A stretch of 18,440 nucleotides of DNA from an uncultured Porphyromonas sp. (GCA_905372565.1 CAJPPK010000033.1:1-18440), one strand, 5' to 3'. Numbered from the stretch's first letter, positions 6,474 to 13,068 are shown. Numbers and translations are program-made. The notes: generated from the sequence alone by a model not told the origin.

Positions 6474-7952
6474 TTAGTAGGCGCGGGCGAACAAGACACG
6501 CTGCTTCGAAGGCTTACCAGTGACCATGCAGACACCGGGCGTCTTGTCTCCCTCGAGGGGGATACAGCGAATGGTTGCCTTCGTCTCTGCCTTGATCTTC
6601 TCTTCGGTCTCGGGGGTACCATCCCAGTGAGCTAGGAGGAAGCCACCCTTCTCGATCTCGACCTTGAACTCTTCGTAAGTATCGACCGTGCGAGTCATCT
6701 CTTCTCGGTAGTTCAGTGCCTTGGTGTAGATATTCGTCTGGATCTCTTGGAGGAGCTGTGCGATGTACTCGGTGATTCCCTCTAGAGGATGCGTCTCCTT
6801 GGTCAGCGTATCACGACGAGCTACTTCCACTGTGCCGTTCTCGAGGTCACGTGCTCCGAGGGCTAAGCGTACAGGGACACCCTTGAGCTCATACTCGGAG
6901 AACTTCCACCCTGGCTTCTTATTATCAGCATCATCGTAGCGGACGCGGATACCACGAGCCTTCAGCTCACTCAGGATAGGCTGGATATGGCGAGTGATCT
7001 CGTCACGCTGCTCTAGGCTCTTATAGATAGGCACGATCACCACCTGATGAGGAGCAAGGGTAGGAGGCAGGACAAGACCATTATCATCCGAGTGCGTGAG
7101 GATAAGGGCACCCATCAGACGGGTCGAGACACCCCAAGAGGTAGCCCAGACAAGCTCTTGCTTACCATCCTTGTTCGTGAAGGTTACATCAAAGGCCTTG
7201 GCGAAGTTCTGTCCGAGGAAGTGTGACGTACCGCTCTGGAGCGCCTTACCATCCTGCATGAGAGCCTCGATAGTATAGGTCTCTACGGCACCTGCGAAGC
7301 GCTCGTTAGCACTCTTTACTCCTACGTGTACAGGCACAGCGAGGAAGTTGCGAGCGAAGTCTGCATAGACATTCACCATACGTACTGCTTCTTCTTCCGC
7401 CTCCTCACGGGTAGCGTGAGCGGTATGTCCCTCCTGCCAGAGGAACTCTGCCGTGCGAAGGAAGAGACGAGTACGCATCTCCCAGCGGACGACATTAGCC
7501 CATTGATTACAGAGGATAGGCAGATCTCGGTAAGACTGGATCCAGCCCTTGTAGGTATTCCAGATGATCGTCTCCGAAGTAGGGCGGACGATCAGCTCTT
7601 CCTCGAGCTTAGCCTCAGGGTCTACGACGACACCTCCCTCAGGGTTGGTCTTCAGTCGATAGTGCGTCACGACAGCGCACTCCTTAGCAAAGCCCTCTAC
7701 GTGGTCTGCCTCACGGCTCAGGAAGCTCTTCGGAATAAAGAGAGGGAAGTAAGCATTATAGTGTCCCGTCTCCTTAAACATATCATCCAGCTGGCGCTGC
7801 ATGCGCTCCCAGATGGCATAGCCATAAGGCTTGATGACCATACAGCCACGGACAGCTGAGCTCTCTGCGAGGTCTGCCTTGATGACGAGGTCTTGGTACC
7901 ATTGGGAGATATCCACGTGCCGTGGGGTAAGTTCCTTGAGTTCTTTTGCCAT
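6474..7952 (-). CDS. proS: Prolyl-tRNA synthetase, archaeal/eukaryal-like (type 3)
   Basis: A 492-residue class II aminoacyl-tRNA synthetase. The size, the absence of the large editing insertion found in E. coli-type enzymes, and a C-terminus ending in tyrosine mark it as the short ProS type used by Bacteroidetes, archaea and eukaryotes. Visible landmarks are GYAIWERMQRQLDDMFKETGH near 44-64, the motif 2 region RWEMRTRLFLRTAEFLWQEGHTAH near 155-178, and the C-terminal anticodon-binding domain beginning around APHQVVIVPIY. It charges tRNA-Pro. A separate promoter lies between it and oxyR, and it heads the tight queF-kinase-RHH-tadA run. Confidence 0.96.
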   Translation of the reverse strand: MAKELKELTPRHVDISQWYQDLVIKADLAESSAVRGCMVIKPYGYAIWERMQRQLDDMFKETGHYNAYFPLFIPKSFLSREADHVEGFAKECAVVTHYRLKTNPEGGVVVDPEAKLEEELIVRPTSETIIWNTYKGWIQSYRDLPILCNQWANVVRWEMRTRLFLRTAEFLWQEGHTAHATREEAEEEAVRMVNVYADFARNFLAVPVHVGVKSANERFAGAVETYTIEALMQDGKALQSGTSHFLGQNFAKAFDVTFTNKDGKQELVWATSWGVSTRLMGALILTHSDDNGLVLPPTLAPHQVVIVPIYKSLEQRDEITRHIQPILSELKARGIRVRYDDADNKKPGWKFSEYELKGVPVRLALGARDLENGTVEVARRDTLTKETHPLEGITEYIAQLLQEIQTNIYTKALNYREEMTRTVDTYEEFKVEIEKGGFLLAHWDGTPETEEKIKAETKATIRCIPLEGDKTPGVCMVTGKPSKQRVLFARAY

Positions 7953-8008
7953 GATTATATCTGTGGTTCTTTTGCTTCTTTTCGAATTTCTTTTGACCTA
8001 CAAAGGTA
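7953..8008 (-). promoter_or_regulatory. Likely promoter and A-rich leader of the proS cluster
   Basis: Read on the minus strand, TACCTTTG (8008-8001) matches the Bacteroidetes -7 element TAnnTTTG; the -33 element is weak (a TGG about 22 nt upstream). It lies between the oxyR stop and the proS start. The roughly 40-nt leader (7953-7996) is A-rich and holds three similar AAAAGAA-type units, the sort of unstructured A-rich leader common in Bacteroidetes genes lacking a Shine-Dalgarno sequence. Confidence 0.65.
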
Positions 8009-8022
8009 CTAAAAGCACTCGT

Positions 8023-8949
8023 CTACACCAGATCTTGCTCCATCGTTAGCTGAAGCATGGACTCGGGTACAGAGGCTTGGATAAGGGTCGAGAGCACCTC
8101 GACGAGACGCTGACGCACATACTCGCGGTGACGCACCAGGGTCACGGCACGTGTCGGGCGAGGCAGCGCGAATGGCTTGACCTGACTACGACGTTCAGCA
8201 GGGAGCATCTCTGTGGCAAGCTGGGGGAGGAAGGTCACGCCATCCCCCTGATCGACTAAGTGCATGAAGGTCTCCAAGCTCCCTCGGTGATAGCTGATCT
8301 GCTGGCGGGTGCTGTGTGCTAGCTGGCAGAACTTCACTAGCTGGTCACGGAAGCAATGCCCTTCGTCCAGGAGCCATAGCTGCTGCTTCCCCACCTCCGA
8401 GGAGCGAATATGCCCCTCCTTATATAAGGGTGAGTTCGGCGAAACGTAGGCAGCGAACTCCTCGTAGTACAGCGGCTGGTCAAGGAGCTCCTCACGCTGA
8501 CTTGCCGTAGCGATGATAGCCAGATCCTGCTCTCCTGCGATAAGCTCCTCGAGACAACCACTCGTCTTCAGCTCGGTGATCTCTAGCCGAAGCTCCGGAA
8601 GCTCCTTACGCACCAGAGGGAGCAGACGTGGCAAGAGATAGGGGGCTATCGTCGGCAGGACAGCTAGACGCACCGTCCCCGAGAGAGCTTCATACTCCTG
8701 ATGGATGACCTCACGCAGCTGCTCCGTCTGTCGCAGGATCAAGGCCGCCTGATCGAGGATCAAGCGTCCCACAGCGGTAGGCTGGATCGGCAGATGACTA
8801 CGATCAAAGATCTTCACACCTAGCTCCTCCTCGAGCTTCTGAATCATCGTGCTGAGAGTAGGCTGGGTGACCTGACAATGGTCGGCTGCACGCCCGAAGT
8901 GGCGATACTTATCTAGGGCGTGGATGTATTCGAGTTGCTGGAGATTCAT
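8023..8949 (-). CDS. oxyR: LysR-family peroxide-responsive regulator OxyR
   Basis: A 308-residue LysR-type regulator. The N-terminal helix-turn-helix (about 1-60: HFGRAADHCQVTQPTLSTMIQKLEEELG) is standard. The redox centre is intact: LLDEGHCFRDQLVKFC puts cysteines at residues 199 and 208, the same numbers as the peroxide-sensing Cys199 and Cys208 of E. coli OxyR, with the conserved GHC-RDQ context. The effector-domain motif GSLETFMHLVDQGDGVTFLP (224-241) also fits OxyR. It should activate peroxide-defence genes when a disulfide forms; in anaerobic Bacteroidales its targets are typically catalase, Dps, ahpCF and related genes, none of which are in this window. It faces away from the PepSY gene across a 436-nt region. 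Confidence 0.94.
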   Translation of the reverse strand: MNLQQLEYIHALDKYRHFGRAADHCQVTQPTLSTMIQKLEEELGVKIFDRSHLPIQPTAVGRLILDQAALILRQTEQLREVIHQEYEALSGTVRLAVLPTIAPYLLPRLLPLVRKELPELRLEITELKTSGCLEELIAGEQDLAIIATASQREELLDQPLYYEEFAAYVSPNSPLYKEGHIRSSEVGKQQLWLLDEGHCFRDQLVKFCQLAHSTRQQISYHRGSLETFMHLVDQGDGVTFLPQLATEMLPAERRSQVKPFALPRPTRAVTLVRHREYVRQRLVEVLSTLIQASVPESMLQLTMEQDLV

Positions 8950-8957
8950 ATCACTAG

Positions 8958-8965
8958 CAAAGGTA
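8958..8965 (-). promoter_or_regulatory. -7 element of the oxyR promoter
   Basis: On the minus strand TACCTTTG is a full match to TAnnTTTG. It ends only 8 nt before the oxyR ATG, so the predicted transcript would have almost no leader. No good -33 TTTG is visible at the expected distance, consistent with a weak or activator-dependent promoter. Confidence 0.5.
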
Positions 8966-9158
8966 CAGCAATCTGAGGAGTTCTAAGGACACCCCTCTCC
9001 GACAAGTCGGTCAGCGAGTTACCCCGAAGATCTAAGTCCGCACTCCGTCACAGAAAGAGGCTCACTGAGACAAGCCAAAATGTCCCGAGAGGGCTTCCCA
9101 AGCAACACTCATCCCGGAGAGTCGTAAGCCTCGAAACCCAAAATACCTATACCTTGGG

Positions 9159-9190
9159 ATTGCACCCTAGCTAAAGCAGGCGTATTTTTG
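9159..9190 (+). promoter_or_regulatory. Promoter for the leader RNA / PepSY gene
   Basis: ATTG (9159-9162), a 20-nt spacer and TATTTTTG (9183-9190) match the Bacteroidetes promoter pattern. Transcription should begin near 9196, about 190 nt before the PepSY start codon, giving a long untranslated leader. The part between the oxyR promoter and this point (8966-9158) shows nothing recognisable. Confidence 0.62.
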
Positions 9191-9196
9191 CCGTGG

Positions 9197-9368
9197 AATT
9201 GAATCCCTTATTTATATGGTATAGACTACAGCGACTCGATCATCTCATCGCCTAGGGCATTAAACCTAGGCCTTTCCCTCTACTCTAAGCCATATAACAT
9301 CTTTAGGTATCCCCTTCATCATCTCGGGGGACTTCGCCTGATCTCCGACGAAGCCCCCTTTTTCTTTT
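9197..9368 (+). ncRNA. Structured leader or small RNA candidate
   Basis: Between the promoter and an intrinsic terminator lie about 170 nt that fold in a consistent way by eye. TTATATGG (9212-9219) pairs with CCATATAA (9290-9297), 8 bp. A 2-by-2 internal loop then leads to TAGA (9222-9225) pairing with TCTA (9284-9287). Inside this arm GCCTAGG (9250-9256) and CCTAGGC (9265-9271) form a 7-bp hairpin with an 8-nt loop. TCCCC (9310-9314) can pair with GGGGA (9327-9331) and would then break the terminator stem, a possible antiterminator. It could be a regulatory leader of the PepSY gene or a stand-alone sRNA. It does not match any riboswitch consensus I know. Confidence 0.45.
9326..9368 (+). terminator. 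Intrinsic terminator just upstream of the PepSY gene
   Basis: GGGGG (9326-9330), a bulged A and CTTCG (9332-9336) pair with CGAAG (9349-9353) and CCCCC (9354-9358) around a 12-nt loop, followed at once by TTTTTCTTTT. It sits 17 nt before the ATG at 9386 and no upstream plus-strand gene needs it, so it should end a leader or small RNA. Confidence 0.7.
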
Positions 9369-9385
9369 CATTCATTGCATCGCTC

Positions 9386-10588
9386 ATGCGCAAGTTCGCC
9401 AAGAAGCTACACCTGTGGCTTGCCCTCCCCTTCGGTCTGATCATCTCCATCTCCTGCCTCACCGGAGCTATCCTCGGCTTCGAGCGGGAGCTCACGGAGC
9501 TCGTCTACCGAGATCGCTACGTCGTCCGTCCCACCGCCACAGCGCCGCTACCTCTCGACCAGCTCGCTGAGCGTGTCGCCGTGACCCTCCCTGACAGCGT
9601 TCAGGTCACGGGCATCACCATCCCTCGAGACAGCACACGTACCTACACGGTACTACTCTCCAAGCCTCGCAAGGCAGGCGTCCTCATCAATCCCTATAGC
9701 GGGGAGATCCTCGGGCGCAGTGATCGCACGCCCTTCTTTGCGACCGTTCTACGCCTACACCGCTGGCTCCTAGACAGCATGAACCCAAAGAAGGAAGGTA
9801 TCTTCTGGGGTAGACTGATCGTTGGGACGAGCACCCTCGTCTTCGTCTTCATCCTCCTAACGGGGCTCCTAGCTTGGCTTCCCAAGAAGCTCAAGGGACT
9901 CAGCAAGCGCATGAAGATCCACACCCGACAGGGTACTCCTCGCCTCCTCCACGAGCTTCACACCGTAGGGGGCATCTATGTGATGATCATCCTGCTCGTG
10001 ATCGCACTCACGGGGCTCACGTGGTCCTTCGAGTGGTATGGCAAGGGCTTCTATAAGCTCTTTGGCGTCGAGCAGAAGCAAGAGAAGAAGGGCGATAACC
10101 CTGGTCACGAAGGCAAGGGGAAAGACAAGGATAAGGATCACGCCAAGGGAGATCAGCCCGAGGAAGCCCCCTCTCCCCTACCGAAGACCTACCAACTCTG
10201 GCCTGCCGTCTATACCCAAGTACTAGCGACGAAGGCTAACCACCCCCAAGTCACCCTCAAGGAGGATAAGGCCGAAGGCTCACTCAGCCCCATAGGCAAT
10301 ATCCGAGCCAATGACACTTATCACTTCGACACGACCACAGGGCAGATCACCCGCATCGAGCGCTATGCTGATGCCTCTGCTAGCAAGGGAGCTCGTGGCT
10401 GGGTCTACTCGGTGCATACGGGTGCTTGGGGAGGTTGGCTGACCAAGCTTATCTGGGTCATCGCCGCTCTCTTTGGAGGGACCCTCCCTCTGACTGGCTT
10501 CTATCTCCTGATCCGTTATCTCCTGATCCGTCGTAAGCGAATGGAAGCCAAGAAGGGATCCAAGGGCAAGGAAAAGGGGGGCGTCTAG
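9386..10588 (+). CDS. PepSY-associated membrane protein (PiuB-like, iron-linked)
   Basis: A 400-residue inner-membrane protein of the PepSY_TM family. Four membrane segments lie at about 10-32, 143-165, 194-214 and 352-380; the first periplasmic loop carries a PepSY-like domain (GVLINPYSGEILGR near 98-111). Conserved-looking histidines sit at membrane edges: His9, His125 (LRLHRW), His189/His192 (LHELHT) and His344 (YSVHTG), compatible with haem binding. A charged low-complexity insertion (about 230-262) is rich in Lys, Asp and Gly. Family members are often iron-regulated and found with siderophore or haem uptake genes, with a proposed role in ferric-siderophore reduction. Transcription may be controlled by the leader and terminator immediately upstream. 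A solute-binding lipoprotein gene follows beyond the tRNA block. Confidence 0.85.
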   Translation: MRKFAKKLHLWLALPFGLIISISCLTGAILGFERELTELVYRDRYVVRPTATAPLPLDQLAERVAVTLPDSVQVTGITIPRDSTRTYTVLLSKPRKAGVLINPYSGEILGRSDRTPFFATVLRLHRWLLDSMNPKKEGIFWGRLIVGTSTLVFVFILLTGLLAWLPKKLKGLSKRMKIHTRQGTPRLLHELHTVGGIYVMIILLVIALTGLTWSFEWYGKGFYKLFGVEQKQEKKGDNPGHEGKGKDKDKDHAKGDQPEEAPSPLPKTYQLWPAVYTQVLATKANHPQVTLKEDKAEGSLSPIGNIRANDTYHFDTTTGQITRIERYADASASKGARGWVYSVHTGAWGGWLTKLIWVIAALFGGTLPLTGFYLLIRYLLIRRKRMEAKKGSKGKEKGGV

Positions 10589-10613
10589 TCGCTTTTCCTC
10601 CTCATCACGAAAT

Positions 10614-10671
10614 CCAACTAGTAGGCACTACTGTTGCCCCTTGGGTGGCACTACTGTTGCCTCTCGAGGGG
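10614..10671 (+). repeat. Left arm of a 58-nt inverted repeat
   Basis: Beginning CCAACTAGTAGG, this segment is the reverse complement of 12813-12870 with about 3 mismatches. It contains two copies of the 15-nt unit GGCACTACTGTTGCC (10624-10638 and 10647-10661). The two arms face each other across 2.1 kb holding both tRNA-Glu genes, rpsT and the solute-binding lipoprotein gene. No target-site duplication is visible outside the arms. Confidence 0.8.
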
Positions 10672-10690
10672 CAACAGTAGTGCCTCTTTT
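10647..10690 (+). terminator. Long hairpin terminator after the PepSY gene
   Basis: GGCACTACTGTTGCC (10647-10661) and GGCAACAGTAGTGCC (10670-10684) are perfect 15-nt complements, with the intervening TCTCGAGG containing the palindrome CTCGAG, followed by TCTTTTG. The hairpin lies 58 nt beyond the PepSY stop and can serve as its terminator. It arises because the third repeat unit of this arm is flipped relative to the first two. Confidence 0.65.
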
Positions 10691-10872
10691 GTGTTAACAC
10701 TGCTGCCCCTCGCTCCCTATCCTCCTAGCCGGATCACCGAAATCCCATCATCCTAGACCATCTCCCCCTACAAGAAGGCCGAGACATCCCCCACCGATCT
10801 CCTCACCACATCCTTACCAGAAGCTATCCCCGAGCGATAGAGCTCGTGATGAGAGAAAAATGCGTGCGCTGT

Positions 10873-10903
10873 TTTGGCAGTAGAAATATTTATCTTATCT
10901 TTG
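10873..10903 (+). promoter_or_regulatory. Strong promoter of the tRNA-Glu/rpsT unit
   Basis: TTTG (10873-10876), a 19-nt A/T-rich spacer and TATCTTTG (10896-10903) are a textbook Bacteroidetes housekeeping promoter. Transcription should start near 10909, leaving a leader of about 38 nt before the first tRNA. The stretch from 10691 to 10872 holds no gene, only a degenerate repeat remnant near 10694-10708. Confidence 0.82.
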
Positions 10904-10946
10904 TACTCGCAACCAAGGACGTTCACGCTTTGATTGAACTACGGGA

Positions 10947-11018
10947 GGCCCATTCGTCTATCGGTTAGGACGCAAGATTTTCATTCTTGAAAGAGGGGTT
11001 CGATTCCCCTATGGGCTA
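10947..11018 (+). tRNA. tRNA-Glu (UUC), first copy
   Basis: A 72-nt tRNA. The acceptor arms GGCCCAT and ATGGGCT pair (one G-T), the anticodon stem is CAAGA/TCTTG with loop TTTTCAT giving anticodon UUC, and the T arm is AGGGG-TTCGATT-CCCCT. Discriminator A is followed by CGA, so CCA is not encoded. It is identical to the copy at 11341-11412 and begins a unit with rpsT, from which it must be cut. Confidence 0.95.
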
Positions 11019-11045
11019 CGATAATAACAACAAAGAAGAAAAGTA

Positions 11046-11300
11046 ATGGCCAATCATAAGTCATCTATCAAGAGAATTCGTCAGACCAACGCTCGTCGTC
11101 TGCACAACCGCTACTACGCCAAGACGGCTCGCAATGCGGTACGTCGCTTCCGTGCGCTTACGGATGCTGCAGAGGCTCAGGCTGCTCTTCCAAAGCTCAG
11201 CTCTCTGCTCGACCGTCTGGCTGGCAAGGGTATCATCCACAAGAACAAGGCTGCAAACCTCAAGAGCAAGCTCTCTAAGCAGGTCGCTCGCCTCGCCTAA
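11046..11300 (+). CDS. rpsT: 30S ribosomal protein bS20
   Basis: An 84-residue, strongly basic protein beginning MANHKSSIKRIRQTNARRLHNRYY, with GIIHKNKAANLKSKLSKQVARLA at the end; both blocks are characteristic of bS20, which binds 16S rRNA early in 30S assembly. The length is normal. It starts 27 nt after the first tRNA-Glu and is followed 40 nt later by a second, identical tRNA-Glu. No separate promoter is visible, so its mRNA is probably released by processing of the flanking tRNAs. Confidence 0.97.
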   Translation: MANHKSSIKRIRQTNARRLHNRYYAKTARNAVRRFRALTDAAEAQAALPKLSSLLDRLAGKGIIHKNKAANLKSKLSKQVARLA

Positions 11301-11311
11301 TCCCTCTCCCT

Positions 11312-11332
11312 GCTCACGGGGCTAACGTGAGC
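11312..11332 (+). other. Hairpin between rpsT and the second tRNA-Glu
   Basis: GCTCACG (11312-11318) and CGTGAGC (11326-11332) form a perfect 7-bp stem with a 7-nt loop, 11 nt after the rpsT stop and 8 nt before the next tRNA. No T-run follows, so it is not a normal terminator; it may protect the rpsT 3' end after tRNA processing or act as a weak attenuator. Confidence 0.5.
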
Positions 11333-11340
11333 CATTAGGC

Positions 11341-11412
11341 GGCCCATTCGTCTATCGGTTAGGACGCAAGATTTTCATTCTTGAAAGAGGGGTTCGATTC
11401 CCCTATGGGCTA
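11341..11412 (+). tRNA. tRNA-Glu (UUC), second copy
   Basis: It is identical over all 72 nt to the copy at 10947-11018, with anticodon UUC. Here the discriminator A is followed by CCA (11413-11415), unlike the first copy; this may be chance, since Bacteroidetes usually add CCA after transcription. The flanks differ completely from the first copy, so only the tRNA itself was duplicated or has been kept identical by gene conversion. Confidence 0.95.
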
Positions 11413-11415
11413 CCA

Positions 11416-11469
11416 AACGAGACACCGACATGATTCACCTCCCCGTGATCATGTCGGTGTCCTCGTTTT
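11416..11469 (+). terminator. Terminator of the tRNA-rpsT-tRNA unit
   Basis: AACGAGACACCGACATGAT (11416-11434) pairs with ATCATGTCGGTGTCCTCGTT (11448-11467), 19 bp with one bulged C, and ends in TTTT. It starts right after the CCA of the second tRNA. No clear promoter is seen between it and the next start codon at 11506. Confidence 0.88.
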
Positions 11470-11505
11470 ATCCACACCTCAGCTATCACCCCAATCCCTA
11501 GCGCT

Positions 11506-12705
11506 ATGAACCTACATCATCTCCCCCAGCTCCGTCACCTTGCGGTGCTACTTCTCCTCACTGGAGCGAGCCTCCTCTCCTTCCCCAGCTGTCAGCGCTC
11601 AGGCTCCTCCGCCACAAGCCAAGTAGCCGATAGTCTGACTCAGGAGGAGCGTGACGACTTCGCCCAAGAGGTCACCTTCAGCTATGCGAAGCGCCTCAGT
11701 GTCGAGAATCATCCCGACTACAAGCTCGTGACGATCCATCACCCCGACGAAGCGAAGGACCTCGCTCGCTATATCCTCTATCCCCGAGGAGCGAAGAAAC
11801 CCGAGATTCAGGCAGACGCCTACATCGAGATACCTCTACGCTCCATCGCTTGTCTCTCCACAAGCCAAGTAGGCGCCCTCCCCCTGCTAGGCGCTGTCGA
11901 TCAGCTCGTAGGCGTCTCTGACCTCAATCTCCTCAACGACGAAGAGATCCTCACCCGCGTCAAGGAAGGGAAGATCCAAGTCATTGGCCAAGGGATGAGC
12001 AAGAACTACGAGGCCATCGCCGCCCTGCGTCCGGACGCCCTGCTCGTCTCCTTCTTCAGCGAGGATAGCCAAGAAGCTGAGCTCTCCAAGACCGGTATTC
12101 ACGTCCTTCTCGACTACGAATGGAAGGAGGAGACGCTACTCGGGCGTGCCGAGTGGCTGAAGTTCCTCGGGATGCTCCTAGGGAAGAACGCTGTCGCCTC
12201 CAAGCATTTCTCGCAGATCGAGGCCGACTACCGAGCGACCCTCGACCTCGTGAAGCAGGCTGGTGCTCCTCTACCGACCCTCTATGGGCTCGATTACCAG
12301 GGGGCTTGGTATCTCCCTGGAGAGAAGAGCTACGTCGCCGATCTACTGACGAGTGCAGGCCTGCGAGCCGACGTCACCCCAGGCGCCGTCAGCGGTCAGC
12401 CCGTCCCCTTTGAGCAGGTCATCGCCCACCACCGTCAGGATAGTCTATGGATCTGCATGCCTCCCAATGACATCAAGACCATCCAAGCCTTCTCCCAGCT
12501 CCACACTCGCTACGCCGACTTCACAGCCGTACGCTCTGGCCGAGTCCTCGTGCCTAACAAGCGAGTCAACGCTACGGGTGGGAACGACTTCTGGCAAACA
12601 GGCGTCTATGAGCCCAACCTGCAGGTGAAGGACCTCGTCTTCCTCACACGCCCTGACCTACTTCCCAGCTACACACCCAAGTACTGGATCGCTCTTCAGC
12701 GCTAA
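11506..12705 (+). CDS. Solute-binding lipoprotein of siderophore/haem/cobalamin ABC importers
   Basis: A 399-residue protein with a lipoprotein signal (hydrophobic stretch about 11-26, lipidated Cys29 after FPS) and a Ser-rich spacer. The body fits the BtuF/FecB-like periplasmic binding fold: CLSTSQVGALPLLGAVDQLVGVSDLNLLND near 116-145, EAIAALRPDALLVSFF near 168-183, and the C-terminal lobe with YLPGEKSYVADLLTSAGLRAD near 267-287. It should be tethered in the periplasm and deliver a metal chelate or corrinoid to an inner-membrane permease. No permease or ATPase gene follows; a terminator and the repeat do. The PepSY protein upstream fits an iron theme, but the ligand is unknown. Confidence 0.82.
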   Translation: MNLHHLPQLRHLAVLLLLTGASLLSFPSCQRSGSSATSQVADSLTQEERDDFAQEVTFSYAKRLSVENHPDYKLVTIHHPDEAKDLARYILYPRGAKKPEIQADAYIEIPLRSIACLSTSQVGALPLLGAVDQLVGVSDLNLLNDEEILTRVKEGKIQVIGQGMSKNYEAIAALRPDALLVSFFSEDSQEAELSKTGIHVLLDYEWKEETLLGRAEWLKFLGMLLGKNAVASKHFSQIEADYRATLDLVKQAGAPLPTLYGLDYQGAWYLPGEKSYVADLLTSAGLRADVTPGAVSGQPVPFEQVIAHHRQDSLWICMPPNDIKTIQAFSQLHTRYADFTAVRSGRVLVPNKRVNATGGNDFWQTGVYEPNLQVKDLVFLTRPDLLPSYTPKYWIALQR

Positions 12706-12726
12706 GCTCACCCTCCCCATCCTCCA

Positions 12727-12778
12727 CGAAGGCACCACGGCTTCCGATCGATCGGGAGCCGTGGTGCCTTCGCTCTAT
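12727..12778 (+). terminator. Strong terminator after the solute-binding lipoprotein gene
   Basis: CGAAGGCACCACGGCT (12727-12742) and AGCCGTGGTGCCTTCG (12757-12772) form a perfect 16-bp stem. The loop contains the palindrome CCGATCGATCGG, which can lengthen the stem further. CTCTATTT follows. It lies 22 nt after the stop codon. Confidence 0.85.
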
Positions 12779-12799
12779 TTACCCTGTTACCTCTGAAGG

Positions 12800-12870
12800 G
12801 GCATCAGTAGTGCCTCTCGAGAGGCAACAGTAGTGCCACCCGAGGGGCAACAGTAGTACCTACTAGTTGG
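12800..12870 (+). repeat. Right arm of the inverted repeat, three tandem 15-nt units
   Basis: Three direct units are spaced by 8 nt: GGCATCAGTAGTGCC (12800-12814), GGCAACAGTAGTGCC (12823-12837) and GGCAACAGTAGTACC (12846-12860), ending in TACTAGTTGG. Positions 12813-12870 are the reverse complement of 10614-10671 with about 3 mismatches. TGCCTCTCGAGAGGCA (12811-12826) is a perfect 16-nt palindrome at the point where the two arms diverge. The rest of the gap up to 13060 shows nothing recognisable. Confidence 0.8.
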
Positions 12871-13060
12871 TCATCTCATAGCACCCCGAGGGTCACCCCG
12901 ATCAGTCCCTTCAGCTCACCAGCAGAGCCTGCGTACTAAGGCTTCTCTTTCTCTCGTTTTGTCTATAGATGAGCCGATACCGCCTTGATCCTCTGCCTCT
13001 GAGAAGGTTCCCCAGCCTTCCCACAAGCCCCTCTACACGGGAAGTAAGGCAGGAAATGCG

Positions 13061-13068
13061 TATCTTTG
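13061..13068 (+). promoter_or_regulatory. -7 element upstream of the GT5-like/DUF4270 pair
   Basis: TATCTTTG is an exact -7 match 84 nt before the start at 13153. No TTTG or TTG lies at the usual -33 distance, so it is probably weak or activator-dependent. Confidence 0.5.

Noticed and set aside
7326..7859. 177-codon plus-strand reading frame inside proS
   Set aside because: It lies wholly within a conserved synthetase gene on the other strand, and its translation resembles no known protein; it is a shadow frame.
9326..9358. TPP riboswitch, because CCTGATCT occurs near 9337-9344
   Set aside because: The rest of the thi-box (CTGAGA and the following conserved stems) is missing and the motif lies in the terminator loop.
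10614..12870. Short repeats with 8-nt spacers as a CRISPR array
   Set aside because: Only three 15-nt units per arm, spacers of 8 nt that are themselves similar, and no cas genes; these are palindrome-like intergenic repeats.
10614..12870. Composite transposon or IS
   Set aside because: No transposase, no target-site duplication, and the enclosed genes are housekeeping genes.
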